This document shows positions 1 through 12,065 of a stretch of 64,000 nt of DNA, piece after piece. Numbering within the stretch: position 1 is the stretch's first letter; each line of letters starts with the position of its first letter. Location: NCBI RefSeq assembly GCF_029852145.1, contig NC_079970.1, forward strand, positions 16,111,783-16,175,782, in the 5' to 3' direction. The position numbers were made by a program, and so were the translations under genes. The notes below the pieces were generated by a model, which saw only the letters and a list, made by a program, of their open reading frames with translations, did no database searches and was not told the DNA's origin. This DNA is from Microplitis mediator. Its lineage: Eukaryota; Arthropoda; Insecta; Hymenoptera; Braconidae.

Positions 1-1408
1 ATAATGTTAAAAAATTAAAAATCAGTTCAACGAACGTTGACGTTTATTTTTAGCCTAGTCATTCGACATAACATTGCAAGATTTACAAACGGTCGATTAT
101 CCTCGATAGTCGATACTCGAGAAAACTCTAAGAAAATTTATGCGCATTTCCTTTTTTTCATTGCTTAAGAAAAAATAAGGTCAGCAGTTCGATCGTCTGG
201 AATCTTGCTTGCTACACAAAAAAAAAAAAAAAACATTTCCCAAAGAAAAGACATATTGACATTTTTATTTATTTTCTTTTAAAACCATCTATCATAGTAA
301 AATTTGTAATTTAAAATTTCTTTTAATAAATTCAAGTACACGAAAAAATAAAAAATTTTTCTTGTAAGAACATTCAGAGTATAAGAGTTTTATTTGGTAG
401 TTTACAACAAGATGTAAAGATGATATAACTTGTAACTCGGCGTATAGCCACATGCGAAATTCGAAATGCACTTGTGTCGGGTGTTCCGTGTAAAGAACCA
501 TGGCGACAAATATGTTTTATATTCTATTTTTATCTTTGTCAACAGAACGATATCCTCAGTGATTTCGATTCATGCATCTGAATGCAAAAATGTCGTACGG
601 GGCTATATGGAAGTCATAGCGAGTATAAGTGTAATAAAAAAATTAAGTATCAACAGAGATAAAATATTCATACTCATACTATAACGTCATCTATAATATA
701 TATATATATTCTATTCAAGTAGTTCAATAAAGTTCAGAACACATAAATGGATATCTGATATCCCATACTATCGATATCACTACTTCAATAGTTTCTTTTT
801 ATTGATTAGCTGATATAATATAATTATTTTACAGAATAATTGTGTTTTAAGCATTTTACAGCTTAGCTATTTGTGAAAATTTATTTTATTTTAAAACCAT
901 GTTAATTTTATAATTGTATTAATGTGAAATCATATTGGATAAATAAACATATTCAACTGTCGATGAATCCGTGAGATTGTACCAGCATACAAAGATTATA
1001 AATTCGCGTGGGAATTAATTATATTAACGTACGGTGGTGAATTTCAATACACGAATCGGAAATTAAACAAATCATTGTGAATGTGTAGACACACTACATA
1101 GATATTAATAATAATAATAATAACAATCAAGGTGAAACAGAACAAAAACCGATACCTGTCAGAATTTTTAATTCATTAAGAAATCAAAATATTTTAAGGA
1201 AAAAGTATTAAAAATTTCAATAACTGGCTAACTCTATAAATGAGTAAATAAAAAAATGATGTGTTGAATAAATTACGAGTTACTAAACTAATGGATTTCG
1301 AAATACGATCAGGTCTAAGCTTCAATAACCTCTTTTGATTGCGGCGAGATTAATTCTAATTGATGGATTTATCCGAGAGACATCGTGAAACGAAATTTTG
1401 TTTTGATA
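1..1408. other. AT-rich DNA, nothing recognised
   Basis: AT-rich sequence with homopolymer runs and a short ATA/AAT run near 1105. The only open frames are under 75 codons, overlap on opposite strands and resemble no known protein. I see no gene, RNA or clear repeat here. Confidence 0.6.
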
Positions 1409-1641
1409 TAGGGTAGAAGTACCGTTTGTGGCCACTGCTCTATTTTTGGAAATTTAATACTTTATTTTAATCAACGAAAAAGTATAAAATAAAATTTTAA
1501 TATTAATAGTGGGATAAAGGTATCTTTGAACACATTTTTAAAATTAATTAAATTATTGCATTTTTTACAAATTATTTTATTTAAATTTTCCAAGTGTCCA
1601 AAACTGGCCCTAAAGTGGCCAAAAACGGTATCTCTACCCTA
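1409..1641. mobile_element. Small TA-flanked MITE (GGGTAG ends)
   Basis: The left end GGGTAGAAGTACCGTTT and the reverse complement of the right end, GGGTAGAGATACCGTTT, form terminal inverted repeats that continue into a GGCCAC motif. TA lies directly outside both ends (1409-1410 and 1640-1641). The interior is AT-rich and non-coding. This is a non-autonomous DNA element, and its superfamily is not determined. Confidence 0.75.
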
Positions 1642-2408
1642 GATCTATATTCATTCATACTCAGCCATCTTTCAGATGCAATCGTACGTGCCTTCTAAGA
1701 CACCAAAATGTATATATTTGTTAAAAGAATGCTATTTTCAGTGATCGGACAACATTACAGTATTTTTAGCTTTTTTTAAGAATGATTGACTTTCTGGCAA
1801 GGACCAAGGACCAATTAATAGTTGATTTAAGCTACACTGAAACGAAAGAACTGTTGCTGCAACAGGAATAGGTCATGTAGCATAAGTTTGTTGCTGCAAC
1901 ATGGAAGTTCTGTAGCAGCTACAGGACCAACCTTGTTACAGCGACAAGATCAGCCCTGTGGCTATAACAGGAATGTACTGCAGTATTTACAGGACTAGTC
2001 TTGTAGCAGCTACAGGAATAGTCCTGTTAGAGCTATAGGAATACCCATAAAAAGTCGCCGATAGGTTGGTCTGACTGCCGTCGCTCGGCCAAGCATTGGC
2101 AATTAGTAATATCCCAAACCTGGTTAATTACCAGCAGCCATTTAATTTTTCATTAAGATAGCGTAGTCAATTCGAAGTGAGATTTTATTAAAATTTTTGA
2201 ATGTATATGATATGGCATTATTGGTTTCATATCAGAATATGACTTCCCGTATCGGAAACGACAGTCATACGACGCTGCCGATGGCTGGCCAATGAATGGC
2301 TACTTATGACTGGCCGATTATCGTTTCGCAACGTTGGGCCACTGTTGGTGAATCAGTGGTCCATGATTGATTCTTATTAAATGAAAAAATCTACTAATCA
2401 ATTATTAA

Positions 2409-2853
2409 GTTTTTTTTTTTTTTTTTTTTTGCAAATCCACCATGTATGTAGGCAAGCGTCGCCTGTCACATGGTATACAATATTTACTCAGCTCATTTTT
2501 CCTATACCCGGTTTTTTGTGCGGCTGTGGCCCGACTTGTGCTTGTACTGTACTGCATCATTACGGTGATGCCCTTCTACCTACCTTGTGCAATGGAGGTG
2601 TAGTGGCATAGGAAAACCACAGAGAAAACCTAGCCAGTAACAGTTTTCGGTTTGAGTGAAGCTCCAGTGATCGATAAAATTCCCGTTTTACCGATCACTG
2701 GATCTTCATCCCGCGCCTAACGGTCAGAGACCTCCGTTCGAATCCGACGCGTGGCTAAGCGGTCTTCCAGCTAAGTAGTAATCATGCTCGATGCTACTTA
2801 ACTTTGGTAATCGCCCGAGCCACATGCGTGCCGAACGGCTGCCTCAGCCGCCT
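2409..2853 (-). mobile_element. 5S rRNA-derived SINE with poly(A) tail
   Basis: Read on the minus strand, this insertion starts with a 5S-like module and ends in a poly(A) tract (T-run 2410-2430 on the plus strand). The 11-bp direct repeat TCAATTATTAA flanks it at 2398-2408 and 2854-2864, which is the signature of LINE-mediated retroposition. The body contains a hairpin with 11-bp arms (2663-2673 with 2692-2702). It lies inside copy A1 and is therefore younger than it. A 5S promoter, poly(A) tail and target duplication together fit the SINE3 class; the family itself cannot be named from sequence alone. Confidence 0.85.
2747..2845 (-). pseudogene. 5S rRNA-like module (SINE head)
   Basis: The minus strand reads like the middle and 3' half of animal 5S rRNA. 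It contains CGATTACCAAAGTTAAGTAG (5S: CGATCACCGAAGTTAAGCA), then CATCGAGCATGATTACTAC, then TTAGCTGGAAGACCGCTTAG. These cover the 5S internal control region used by TFIIIA and Pol III. Scattered substitutions show it is a derived SINE promoter and not a functional 5S gene. Confidence 0.85.
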
Positions 2854-3342
2854 TCAATTATTAATTATTCAGATAACTTATTATTATAGTATTCTTTAAT
2901 TAATAATTATTTATTTTTGAATTAAACTAGGTCTTAATTAATAAATATTTTAATTTTCCGATGGAAGTTATTTACAACTAAAAATTGAAATATTTTTTAG
3001 TCCGTTATTATTTGCAATCAACAACCGCAATGCTATAACTACTTATAAAAATAAATTCAATTAAAAAGTAAGTCATAAATTTAAAAATTAAATGCCCTTT
3101 TTAATAACGGTGGTAGAGCAAGATAATTCAACTGGGTTATTGATAAATAATCAATTAAATTCAATAAGTTTTATTTTAAAAAATTATGTAATTATAATAA
3201 AAATAGTACGAAATACTCATATTTTTTTCTAAATAATACATAATATTAATTAAATTGGTCTTTACATTTCATAAAACCGAGTGGTTGTAGTAGAATGAAT
3301 AAGTAGATCACTTAAAAGTATCAGCTCAACATTAGTAGGTTC

Positions 3343-3402
3343 GTCCAGTAGCTACTGTTCAGACCCAGCGATCAGGAGGACGGCATTTTGCGCCCAGAGC
3401 CT
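3343..3402 (+). repeat. tRNA-like module in CCC element A1
   Basis: Contains CCAGTAGCTACTGTTCAGAC followed by a degenerate T-arm (GGCATTTTGCGCCC). The better preserved copies at 27715-27785 and 10850-10913 (minus) read GGCAGTTCGCGCCCGG at that place, close to a box B. Cloverleaf pairing is poor, so it is not a functional tRNA. It may be a relic Pol III promoter. Confidence 0.5.
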
Positions 3403-3867
3403 ATCAGAATTTTTCATCACGGTTTTTCAACATCATTTACCTCACTTAAATAGTTTATTCGCTAATGATCATGCACTCTACTAGGATAATAATAAATTTA
3501 TTTGTTAATAAAATTAATTTGCCGATAGTCAAGCGCCATTCATGGGCCGAGGTTATCATTCCGGCTATAAGCCGATTATCAGCCAATAAAAATTGCTATT
3601 GCTGAGCCATTAATCGACATTCTTGGTCCTGTAATGGCCCAATATAGGGCCGGTTTCCAAACTTTGTATGGGTATAATGGCTTTAACAGAACTAAATCCT
3701 GTAGCTCTTACTAGACCATGCCCTGTTGCAGCGACAGATCTTTTTTTTCCGTGGACAAGTCAGAGAAGTATCAAATTATGTTATGGCTGTTATTTTCACG
3801 ATAAGTCAATAGAATGTGCTGGGTTACAGGATAACGGGTGGGAATTAGAGCTTGAACCGTATGCGTG

Positions 3868-5252
3868 TTTTCTTGTCACAAGTTCATTTAAATTCTGCAT
3901 TGTTTTCTAGTTTTTTTTTTCATTTTAATGCCTAGATTATAAAAAAATAATCTTCTTATCGATTTTGAGAACTTAACATTAAAATGAAAATAACTAGAAA
4001 ACAATGCGGTATTTGAACGAACTTTATTAAAAATAATTTGTAGGGAATAAAATTGTCTACAAACAAAGGTCTTATGACATTATTCGATAAGTCTGATAGT
4101 TTTGCTGGAAAAGTAAAAAGATCTCAAAATTTACTAGAGATTTGACTTTGACCTCCATTAACTTTCAAACAGATGGATTTATCAAAAAATGATCAGAGAC
4201 TTTTTTTGTAGAGCGTTAAATTCTCTACAATAATTGTTAGTAGGCATTACAGTACAATTTATGGTTCATTAGTTTTGAAAATCAAAAGAAAAAAAATCGG
4301 TCTGTCAGTTGACCCTGCGGGCCAGCCCCAAAACTTCCCGCTGTTTTCGAGCTCAAGAACCTCGAAAACATTATTGTGAATACATTTTCGAGCTCTTCGA
4401 GCTCAAAAATACGTTTGTATGCTGTTGTTTTCGAAAAAAAAACATTTTTCACCATTTTTTCTCCAACGATATCTCTCAAACGAATAAACTGATTGAGACG
4501 GTTGAGGTGGCAATCGACGCGTTTTATCAAGTTCTAAAGCTGACCAAATTTTGAATTCGATTTATCGAGTCGTTTTTGAGATATTTCAGAAAAAATAAAA
4601 AAATTTTTTTTTTTCAATTCTTTCGACAACGGTTTCTCTTGAACGAATGAACCGATTTTGATGGTTGATGTGGCATTCGACGCGGCTTATAAAGCTCTAG
4701 AGCCCAGTCTATTTAGGAATTAATCCATCGAGCACATTAAAAGTTATCCAAAACAAACATTTTTGAAAAAACTTTATTTTTGGAATATCTCTGAACGAGC
4801 CCTACCGATCGAGCTCAATTTTCTCACGGCTTCAAGATATTGACAATCCGCGTCGAATGACACCTTAAAGTTCAAAATCGGTTCATCCGTTCAAAAGATA
4901 CAGGTATTTACATACGTAAGTACATACATACATACATACACTCGGACATCATCTTGAAATTAGTCAGAATAGCTTCCTAGGACCTCAAAACGTCGACATC
5001 TGATGGAAATTCGATTTTCGTAAATCGGACCAAAACCAATAACTTCCCGAATTTTTGAAAATTTACAATTTTCTTAGCGGGAAGTTAAAAAAATTTTTCC
5101 TGTGTTATTCTTATGGGAAATCGAAAAGTGTGATCCGCACAACCTTAATACTAATATTAAGGGCTCATATTTTCAGAGGCCTATTTTGGCATCTGAACGA
5201 AAATTTTGAGCCTGGTTTCGAGAAAAAAAAAATTTTTTTTTTTTAAACGCCC
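3868..5252. mobile_element. Divergent foldback related to 48606-49628, split by an R element
   Basis: Sequence 3868-4269 matches the centre of the 48606-49628 foldback: inverted TTAAAATGAAAATAACTAG motifs, then TTGTAGAGCGTTAAATTCTC. Sequence 5090-5252 matches its arm: an alternating TTAATACTAATATTAAG block and a terminal CGCCCTA. An R element fills the space between. The left terminus is missing. Confidence 0.6.
4280..5087 (+). mobile_element. R element, copy 1
   Basis: The left end carries GTTGACCCTGCGGGCCAGCC, then CCCGCTGTTTTCGAGCTC hairpin-like sequence. The body consists of degenerate monomers with GATATCTC, GGTTGAGGTGGCAATCGACG and GTTCTAAAGCTGA words. Near the right end come a CATA microsatellite (about 4915-4943), ACTCGGACATC, a GATTTTCG hairpin and the terminal CTTAGCGGGAAGTTA. 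The same order of parts recurs at 7384-8290 and, inverted, at 46441-55200 and 62515-64000. It is non-coding. Confidence 0.75.
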
Positions 5253-5328
5253 TAATAGACATTGAGAATTAGCCGCTATTCGATCAGCATCTAATGATCT
5301 AAAATTGAACTTTCAAAGCAAAGGTTGC

Positions 5329-5582
5329 ACACGGTAAGAAATATTTTGCGGATATCACTATGCCAGTATGGGCGTGAACGCCATCCTTTAAGGTATCGAA
5401 GATTTTTATAGGTTACAAAATTGTATGCGTAGATGATTCAACCATTGCGGGAATATTAACATTGGCAATAGTTGTCGCGGACGCCGCAATGTTAGCATGG
5501 CCGTCAGGAATATTCCTGTTGCAGCCGCAGAATCATGCTACAGGAACGATCCTGTTGCGGCGACATTTCTTTTTTTTCCATG
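5329..5582. mobile_element. Short CAGCAACAG-family TIR element (degenerate)
   Basis: The left end CACGGTAAGAAATATTTTG weakly matches the inverted right end CATGGAAAAAAAAGAAATG. The interior near the right end contains CCTGTTGCAGCCGCAG and CCTGTTGCGGCGACA, the same word as in 1835-3753 and 5964-6077. Confidence 0.45.
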
Positions 5583-5651
5583 TTTCTGTTAAAAAAATTA
5601 TAGAAACCCGTTTGGCTAAAAATTATTCGTAGGTTTTCGAAGTCTAGGCAG

Positions 5652-5735
5652 CCCATTTTACCCCTGTCCACCCCCCAACACTTTTCATGTTAAAAATTTT
5701 GGGGGGACCATTTTGCCCCTCCCCCCCTTCCCCTA
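5652..5735. repeat. C-rich tract
   Basis: Several runs of four to seven C on the plus strand, with an intervening G6 run and a GACCATTTTGCCCC motif, in otherwise AT-rich DNA. A related tract lies at 22915-22944. The minus strand could form G-quadruplexes in principle. Confidence 0.55.
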
Positions 5736-5780
5736 TTGAAATATAATTAAATTGATATATTATACTCATTATGATTTCAA

Positions 5781-5835
5781 GACTATTCCTGTTGCAGCCA
5801 CAGAAATATTACTGTTGCAGCAACAGGTCATCATC
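5781..5835. repeat. CAGCAACAG-word fragment
   Basis: Contains TTCCTGTTGCAGCCACAG and ACTGTTGCAGCAACAGG, two copies of the family word, without recognisable termini. Confidence 0.5.
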
Positions 5836-5963
5836 AACAAATCATCTTATTTCATCTTTTGCCACGCAATACACTATGAAATATTGACATGCTTTTTTTA
5901 TAAATTCTATCTATTTTACTTTATTATCTAGTAATATTAACTTATAACTTCCTTTTGTTACCA

Positions 5964-6077
5964 CACGGAAAAAAAATAGGTGCTGCAACAGCATCAAAAT
6001 CTGTTGCAGCAACAGGATTTTATCCTGTTGCTCCCACAGGACTGCATCCTGTTGCAGCGCCTATTTTTTTTTCCGTG
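5964..6077. mobile_element. 114-bp MITE, CAGCAACAG family
   Basis: A near-perfect inverted repeat: it starts CACGGAAAAAAAATAGGTGC and ends with the complement (GCGCCTATTTTTTTTTCCGTG is inverted). The interior has the word CTGTTGCAGCAACAGGA repeated. The dinucleotide CA flanks both ends (5962-5963 and 6078-6079), a possible 2-bp target duplication. Confidence 0.75.
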
Positions 6078-6166
6078 CAATCTAGAAATATTAAAAATTG
6101 AATAATTATATTCTTATAATCCTTAAGCTGTAGTATCGTTAATAATCGCAATGGAAAAAAGCTGTT

Positions 6167-6239
<73 letters not shown>

Positions 6240-6260
6240 GTAATAATAATAATAATAATA
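6167..6260. repeat. (TAA)n microsatellite
   Basis: About 94 bp of AAT/TAA repeats with one TAG interruption. The open frames across it are low-complexity artefacts. Confidence 0.95.
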
Positions 6261-6305
6261 GTGTTTGTAAAAGATATATCCATGTTTAATAAATGAATAA
6301 TTGTA

Positions 6306-6506
6306 CACACAAAAAAAAATTCTCGACTGAAGGTAAATATTCTTTATTCAAGAAAATTTTTTTGGAAACCTAAATTTTCTCAGATGAAGTAGAAATCTTC
6401 TCCAACCAAGACGAATTCTCTTGGCTCAAGAAAATCTTGACTTGGTTCCCGAAAACGTTTGTCTTCAAAAATATTTTCTTGACTCAAGATATCTGTTTTT
6501 TCTGTG
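6306..6506. mobile_element. 201-bp MITE, CTTGG-CCAAG family
   Basis: The left end CACACAAAAAAAAATTC and the inverted right end CACAGAAAAAACAGATATC are flanked by TA on both sides (6304-6305 and 6507-6508). The interior carries CTTGGCTCAAG and CTTGACTTGG words, as in the large member at 18905-20260. Confidence 0.75.
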
Positions 6507-7383
6507 TATATATTAATAACTGCATATAAATTAAAAAAACATATATATATAATAACTAAATACATTAGTTAAAATAATAATAAATTGTTTGGCAAGGGAT
6601 ATATTATATTGACACACAATAAAAAGTTAAGTGTTTTTTTGTGTTTCTTTGCACAGATCGCCCACGTTGTGAAGTTCCCGCGACTACTACCACAATTCAT
6701 ACGCAACGCTAAACCGTAACGCAAAATTTCTTCTTTTACTTTTATTTTATTTAGCATCTTATGTTTTACTGTACTTGTTACTTTTTTTATACTCTTACAC
6801 TTCGCTTGAGTGCTGGGTACAATAAAAAATCTTAGTCGAGTATAATGAGTGAGAATTTTTTTGTTTCTGTGTACTCGAAACCCGGACCTAAAATTTTTAG
6901 GGCGGGTGTATTCTACGCTCACTACGTGCGACATAACGCGTGTGTAATTAATGAACTGGTGTTTCTTTTTTGCACTATAACCATGCGGTAAAAGTTTATG
7001 GTAGTGTCGGCATAAAAGTAAATTATATACATAGCGTGTAGCAAAATTAAACGTTCGATTGAGAAGATATATTTTACATTTTTTTTAAACTCCTATCATT
7101 TATATTTTACGAATTTTATAAAAAAAAAAAAATTATTATAATGTCAGAGGTCAATTTGTATGAGAAAATTTTTTGAGCATTAAACCTTTCAGAATGCACG
7201 TTTCGTAATCTTGACTATAATAAAATACTATCAGTTAATATAACCATGACATTGTAAAAATTATAATCTTTAAGACACTTTATAAGCATTACAATTTATA
7301 TAATGATGTATTAGAATAGAATTCTGTCATCACTTATTAAAAAAAAAAATCATTTGAATTGTTGATCTATAAATGTTGATACA
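6507..7383. other. AT-rich DNA, no supported gene
   Basis: The longest open frame not attributable to a repeat or retroelement (121 codons, minus strand, 6569-6934) lies here. It shows no domain, signal peptide or membrane segment I recognise, and it is lysine/asparagine-rich as expected for AT-rich DNA read by chance. I do not call it a gene. Confidence 0.5.
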
Positions 7384-8290
<907 letters not shown>

Positions 8291-9299
8291 AAATAATAAT
8301 TTCAACTAAATCCGAGGGCTTTATATGAGATTAAAAATTATATGTTATATAACTTTGATATTATTATCTCAATAACTTTTCTTCACAGGTTTTATATAAT
8401 CAGCTGAAAAAATTTAACATCAGGACTATTAAAAAATAAAAATTTTTTTTTTGGCAAGAGTAGCTTTATGCTAGAAATGTACAAAAAATTTTAATTTCAC
8501 TGAATTCAATGGAGTTTTTTTCTTCTTGTATACTCTTTCACTGCATTTTATTGTATCCTAACAAAGTTCTACTTAACGCTTACAATGATTAGAAAATTAC
8601 ATTTAAAATTCACAGTTGCCATGAGTAGACATTATTTATTAGGTCGCATGACGATTTATGAGAATTTGATAATTATACAATACAAAAACATTAATTAAAT
8701 TATTGTTCTCAGATAAATTATGAAAAATTTCCATCTTCGTTTATCAATAACGTATGAATTTACTCGAAAGATAATCTATGTTGCTCAAGGGTATGAATAA
8801 TATAATTAATATGTATACTTCTATTCATTTGAAAAAAATCGATAAATTTTTGTTCTCTCCAATAATTTTTTCCCCTTGGATTTAATGATGATCGAAAAGT
8901 TGTAATATTTTCTATGACTCTTAAGCAGATTGGCTGATTGGAATCACTCTTATGGCATTCGAAAAAGCTCGTCAAAACTTAGATTTCGTGAAAATTTAAA
9001 ATCAATTAATAGAGTAGATTTCGAGATATTCTAGAATAAAACTACAAAAATTATAAATAATTTTAAATTTACTTTACGTCGACGTAAAAAATATCACAAA
9101 CTGCTAAGGTGTATAAGAAATACTGAGATCGAAATCTTTAAAACGTAATAATTCTGTTCCTGTTTTCTGAATAACTAATATTTTTTCACCCTAAATGTTC
9201 AAAAATATACTATTTGTCCAAGAGAGTATTTTTGAACTCGGCAATGTATGTAAAAATGAAAGTTTTTTCCATACTTGCACTGAAAGTTAAAATTTCTGT
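8291..9299. other. AT-rich DNA with a very degenerate R-like segment
   Basis: Around 8880-9030 there are faint R-element words (GATTGGCTGATTGGAATCA, GAGATATTCTAG). Nothing else is recognisable. Confidence 0.4.
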
Positions 9300-9960
9300 C
9301 CTATTTAGAGGTACCGTAGTCTCTTTTATGGAAAAACAAATAAATGGTATATTGCACGGTAAGGGATGAAACAAGACGATTTTAGATAAGAGTGAAGTTG
9401 ACATTATCGGATGTCTCAAATCGTCTTTTATCCGGGGTCACACACTATACTATATTATTTTTTATATTACATGGATTGATACTGGGAGTCAACCATTATT
9501 CAGATTTTTTTTTTTTATTGAAGCTGATATTGATTTTTCAATTTTGCAAACGCAACTGTTAGCTCGATTGGTTATTGAAATCAAATAAACATGTAGAAGT
9601 TTTTACAATAAACAAATGTGATTTTGACAAGGGTAAAATAACATCGGGAACTAATTTAGCGGGCAGAAATAAATGAGATTTTCCCCTAGAAAATGAGCTG
9701 ATCAGTTTCTATGCGCTAAATTGCATTGGTCTGAAATTAGCTTGTTTTGACTGGCAACATAAGCATAGAAACTCGCAGTTTAAATGCAGGTGGTATGAAA
9801 ATAAGTTTATACATGCGTCAACCTTCCCATAAACAACAAAAATTAAACTTTCGGTTTCAGATCTGGTAAGGAATGGTATGCACATCACGGATGAAGGTAG
9901 AACTTGCCGATCCCCTGTGTTTGCCACCTTTGTCTTTGGCTCGGGTGGGCAATTATACAC
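9300..9960. repeat. F repeat, copy 1
   Basis: Contains AAGGGATGAAACAAGACGA near 9360 and GAGCTGATCAGTTTCTATG with GGTCTGAAATTAGCTTGTTT near 9690-9750. The same blocks occur in opposite orientation at 15850-16515. It appears to be a dispersed non-coding element. Exact termini were not resolved, although TGCACGGTAAGGGATGAAAC may be one end. Confidence 0.5.
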
Positions 9961-10011
9961 AAGGGTTGAAATGCCCTACTTTTCTTCTTTGGTGGATATT
10001 TTGTTATTTCG

Positions 10012-10075
10012 AGCTCCGTGAGCTCGAAACCGGCGGAAAGTCTTCGGGCTGGCCCGCAGGCTCAACCATTTTCCA
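10012..10075 (-). repeat. R-element end fragment
   Basis: An inverted fragment of the R left end: GAGCTCCGTGAGCTCGAAAC, GGCGGAAAGTCTTCGGGCTG, then GCCCGCAGGCTCAACC. The rest of the element is absent. Confidence 0.6.
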
Positions 10076-10849
10076 GAATTTTTTTAAATTTTTAATTATG
10101 ACTACGTTAAGTTAAATATACATAAAATTATATTTACTACACACATACATTTTAAAAATAAAATTACAAAAAAAAATTGACTTATTATTTATTTTATTTG
10201 TTAATTCATCATATCTGCAGGATGCTAAAGTATATTTTATTTATAATTCTGAAATACTGTTTTTAGTTGACATACTATTGAATAAATAAAAGCGTTATAA
10301 TTAATTAATTCGAAAAAGAAAAAAAAATAATCTAAATAATTGAGAAGATAGAAACACTTTCATAATAAGTAGTTACATGTTCTTTCACTATATATAGTGA
10401 CAGTAGACACTATAATTGTCTTTTCATATTTACTATCATTAAAAATTTCAAATTCTTTCTACAATATTTAACGTCACTTTAAGATATTTATCTTGTATTA
10501 CAAAAACACAAATGAAAATCCTTCAAGTCACGGTCCCATACAAAGTTTGGAAACCGGCCCTTGGATGGCCCATCGTCGGGCGAGGTATGATGATTAACGG
10601 CCAGTCAATAGCAACTTTTAATGACCTATGAACGGCTGAATATACAAATGATAACCCCAGCCCATTAATGGCAATCGACTATCGGCCGATTAATGGCAGC
10701 AAGCAATCGGCCAAGCAAGCAAATAAATTTAATTTTAAAAAATTTTTATTTTTATTATCCTAGTAGAGTTCATGATCATTAACGTTTAAACTAATTAAGT
10801 GAGGTAAATGACGTTGAAAAACCTCGATGAAAAATTCGTCTGGGCTCCG

Positions 10850-10913
10850 GGCGCGAACTGCCGTCCTTCTGATTGCTGGGTCTGAACGGTAGCTACTGGA
10901 CGAACCTACTAAT
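10850..10913 (-). repeat. tRNA-like module in CCC element A2
   Basis: On the minus strand it reads CCAGTAGCTACCGTTCAGAC, then CCAGCAATCAGAAGGACGG, then CAGTTCGCGCCCGGAGCCC, which is close to a box B. It is equivalent to 3343-3402 and 27715-27785. Confidence 0.55.
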
Positions 10914-11051
10914 ATTAAGATGATACTTTTAAATGATCTACTTATTCATTCTATTACAACCACTCGGTTTTATGAAATATAAAGAGGAATTTAATTGATA
11001 TTTTCGATTATTTAGAAAAAAAAAAAAAAATGTTTCATACTATATTTATTA

Positions 11052-11461
11052 CACTGTAAAAAATCCGGAGTGAATTCGGATTGAAATTAAATCCGAATTC
11101 ACTCCGCATTCACTCCGCCACTCGGAGTTCCGGAGTTTTAATACTTAAATAAATTTATATTAATTTACATTAAACTGCTAAACAATGTTTGCGTGCATGT
11201 GTGTGTTTGTGTGCGTGTGTGCAAATATGTGCGTGTGTGCAAATGTATGCGTGTGTGCAAATGTGGGCGTGTGTGTACAAATGTGTGCGTGTGTGTGTTC
11301 GAATGTGTGTGGAGGGATTAAATTAATGAAAAATTATCTACTCCGCGAAAACTCCCCTGCGGAGTGAATTTCACTTCGAGGGGAGTGAATAATTAAAAAT
11401 TCATTCACTCCGCATTCACTCCGGATTTAGTCCGCATTCACTCCGCGAACTTTTTTCAGTG
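11052..11461. mobile_element. 410-bp MITE with GGAGTGAATGCGG words
   Basis: It starts CACTGTAAAAAATCCGGAG and ends GCGAACTTTTTTCAGTG, with TA on both sides (11050-11051 and 11462-11463). Both subterminal regions are arrays of GGAGTGAATGCGGA and its complement. The middle holds a GTGTGC-type minisatellite (about 11189-11311) of roughly 20-bp units such as GTGTGTGCAAATGTATGC. It is nested in copy A2. Confidence 0.8.
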
Positions 11462-12065
11462 TATAATCACATAATTTTAAAAAATAAAACTTATTAAATT
11501 TAATTGATTATTTATCAAGGACCTAGTTGAATTATCTTGCTCTACTACTATTATCGAACATGACATTTATTATAAAAATTCATGACTTTTTTTTTAATTA
11601 AATTAATTTTTATAAATAAAGTTATAAAATTGCGGTTGTTGGTTGCAAATAATAACTAACTAAAAAATATTTTAATTGTTATTTGTAAATACCTTTAATC
11701 GGACAATTAAAATATATTATTAATTAAAAATTAGCTTAAATAAAAAATAAATAATTATTAATTAAAGATAACTATAATTATAAGTTATTTGTATAATTAA
11801 CAATTGATTAGTAGATTTTTTCATTTAACAAAAATCATGGACCACTGATTCACTAACGGTAGCCCAACGTTGCGAAGCGATAATCGGCCAGTCATAAGTA
11901 GCCATTCATTGGCCAGCCATCGGCAGCGTCGCTTAAAAATTCAATCGGCTGCTGGTAATTAACCAGGTTTGGGCCATTACTAATTACCAATGCTTGGCCG
12001 AGTGACGGCAGTCAGACATCGGCCGATCTACGGCTTTTTTTTCCATTAACGGCGACTTTGTATGG

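Larger units (their letters stand above)
2044..3672 (+). mobile_element. CCC-ended element, copy A1, carrying a 5S-derived SINE
   Basis: The element begins CCCATAAAAAGTCGCCG and ends CTTTGTATGGG, with TA immediately outside both ends (2042-2043 and 3673-3674). The subterminal parts carry GGCCAAGC/GGCCGATTATC-like short palindromes. The centre is AT-rich and contains a tRNA-like module at 3343-3402. The same central sequence recurs, inverted, in copy A2 (10535-12065) and inside 26961-28113. A SINE interrupts it at 2409-2853. There is no coding capacity. Confidence 0.8.
1835..3753. mobile_element. CAGCAACAG-word TIR element, split by a nested element
   Basis: The left end CACTGAAACGAAAGAACTG and the inverted right end CACGGAAAAAAAAGATCTG are matching inverted repeats, both running into a GCTGCAACAGG word. 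From 1850 to 2043 the word CTGTTGCAGCAACAG recurs in many degenerate copies, and it resumes at 3675-3740. The body is interrupted at 2044-3672 by a CCC-ended element with TA on both sides. Other members or fragments occur at 5329-5582, 5781-5835 and 5964-6077. It is non-coding. Confidence 0.75.
10535..12065 (-). mobile_element. CCC-ended element, copy A2
   Basis: The left end CCCATACAAAGTTTGGAAAC and right end CGGCGACTTTGTATGG are the termini of copy A1 in opposite orientation. Subterminal regions are rich in GGCCGATTAATGG, GGCCAGTCA and similar short palindromes. The centre contains the inverted tRNA-like module (10850-10913). A TA-flanked MITE is nested at 11052-11461. The target duplication is not clear here. 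Confidence 0.75.

Noticed and set aside
6020..6310. Open frames encoding poly-Ile or poly-Tyr
   Set aside because: Translation of the (TAA)n microsatellite; no protein family.
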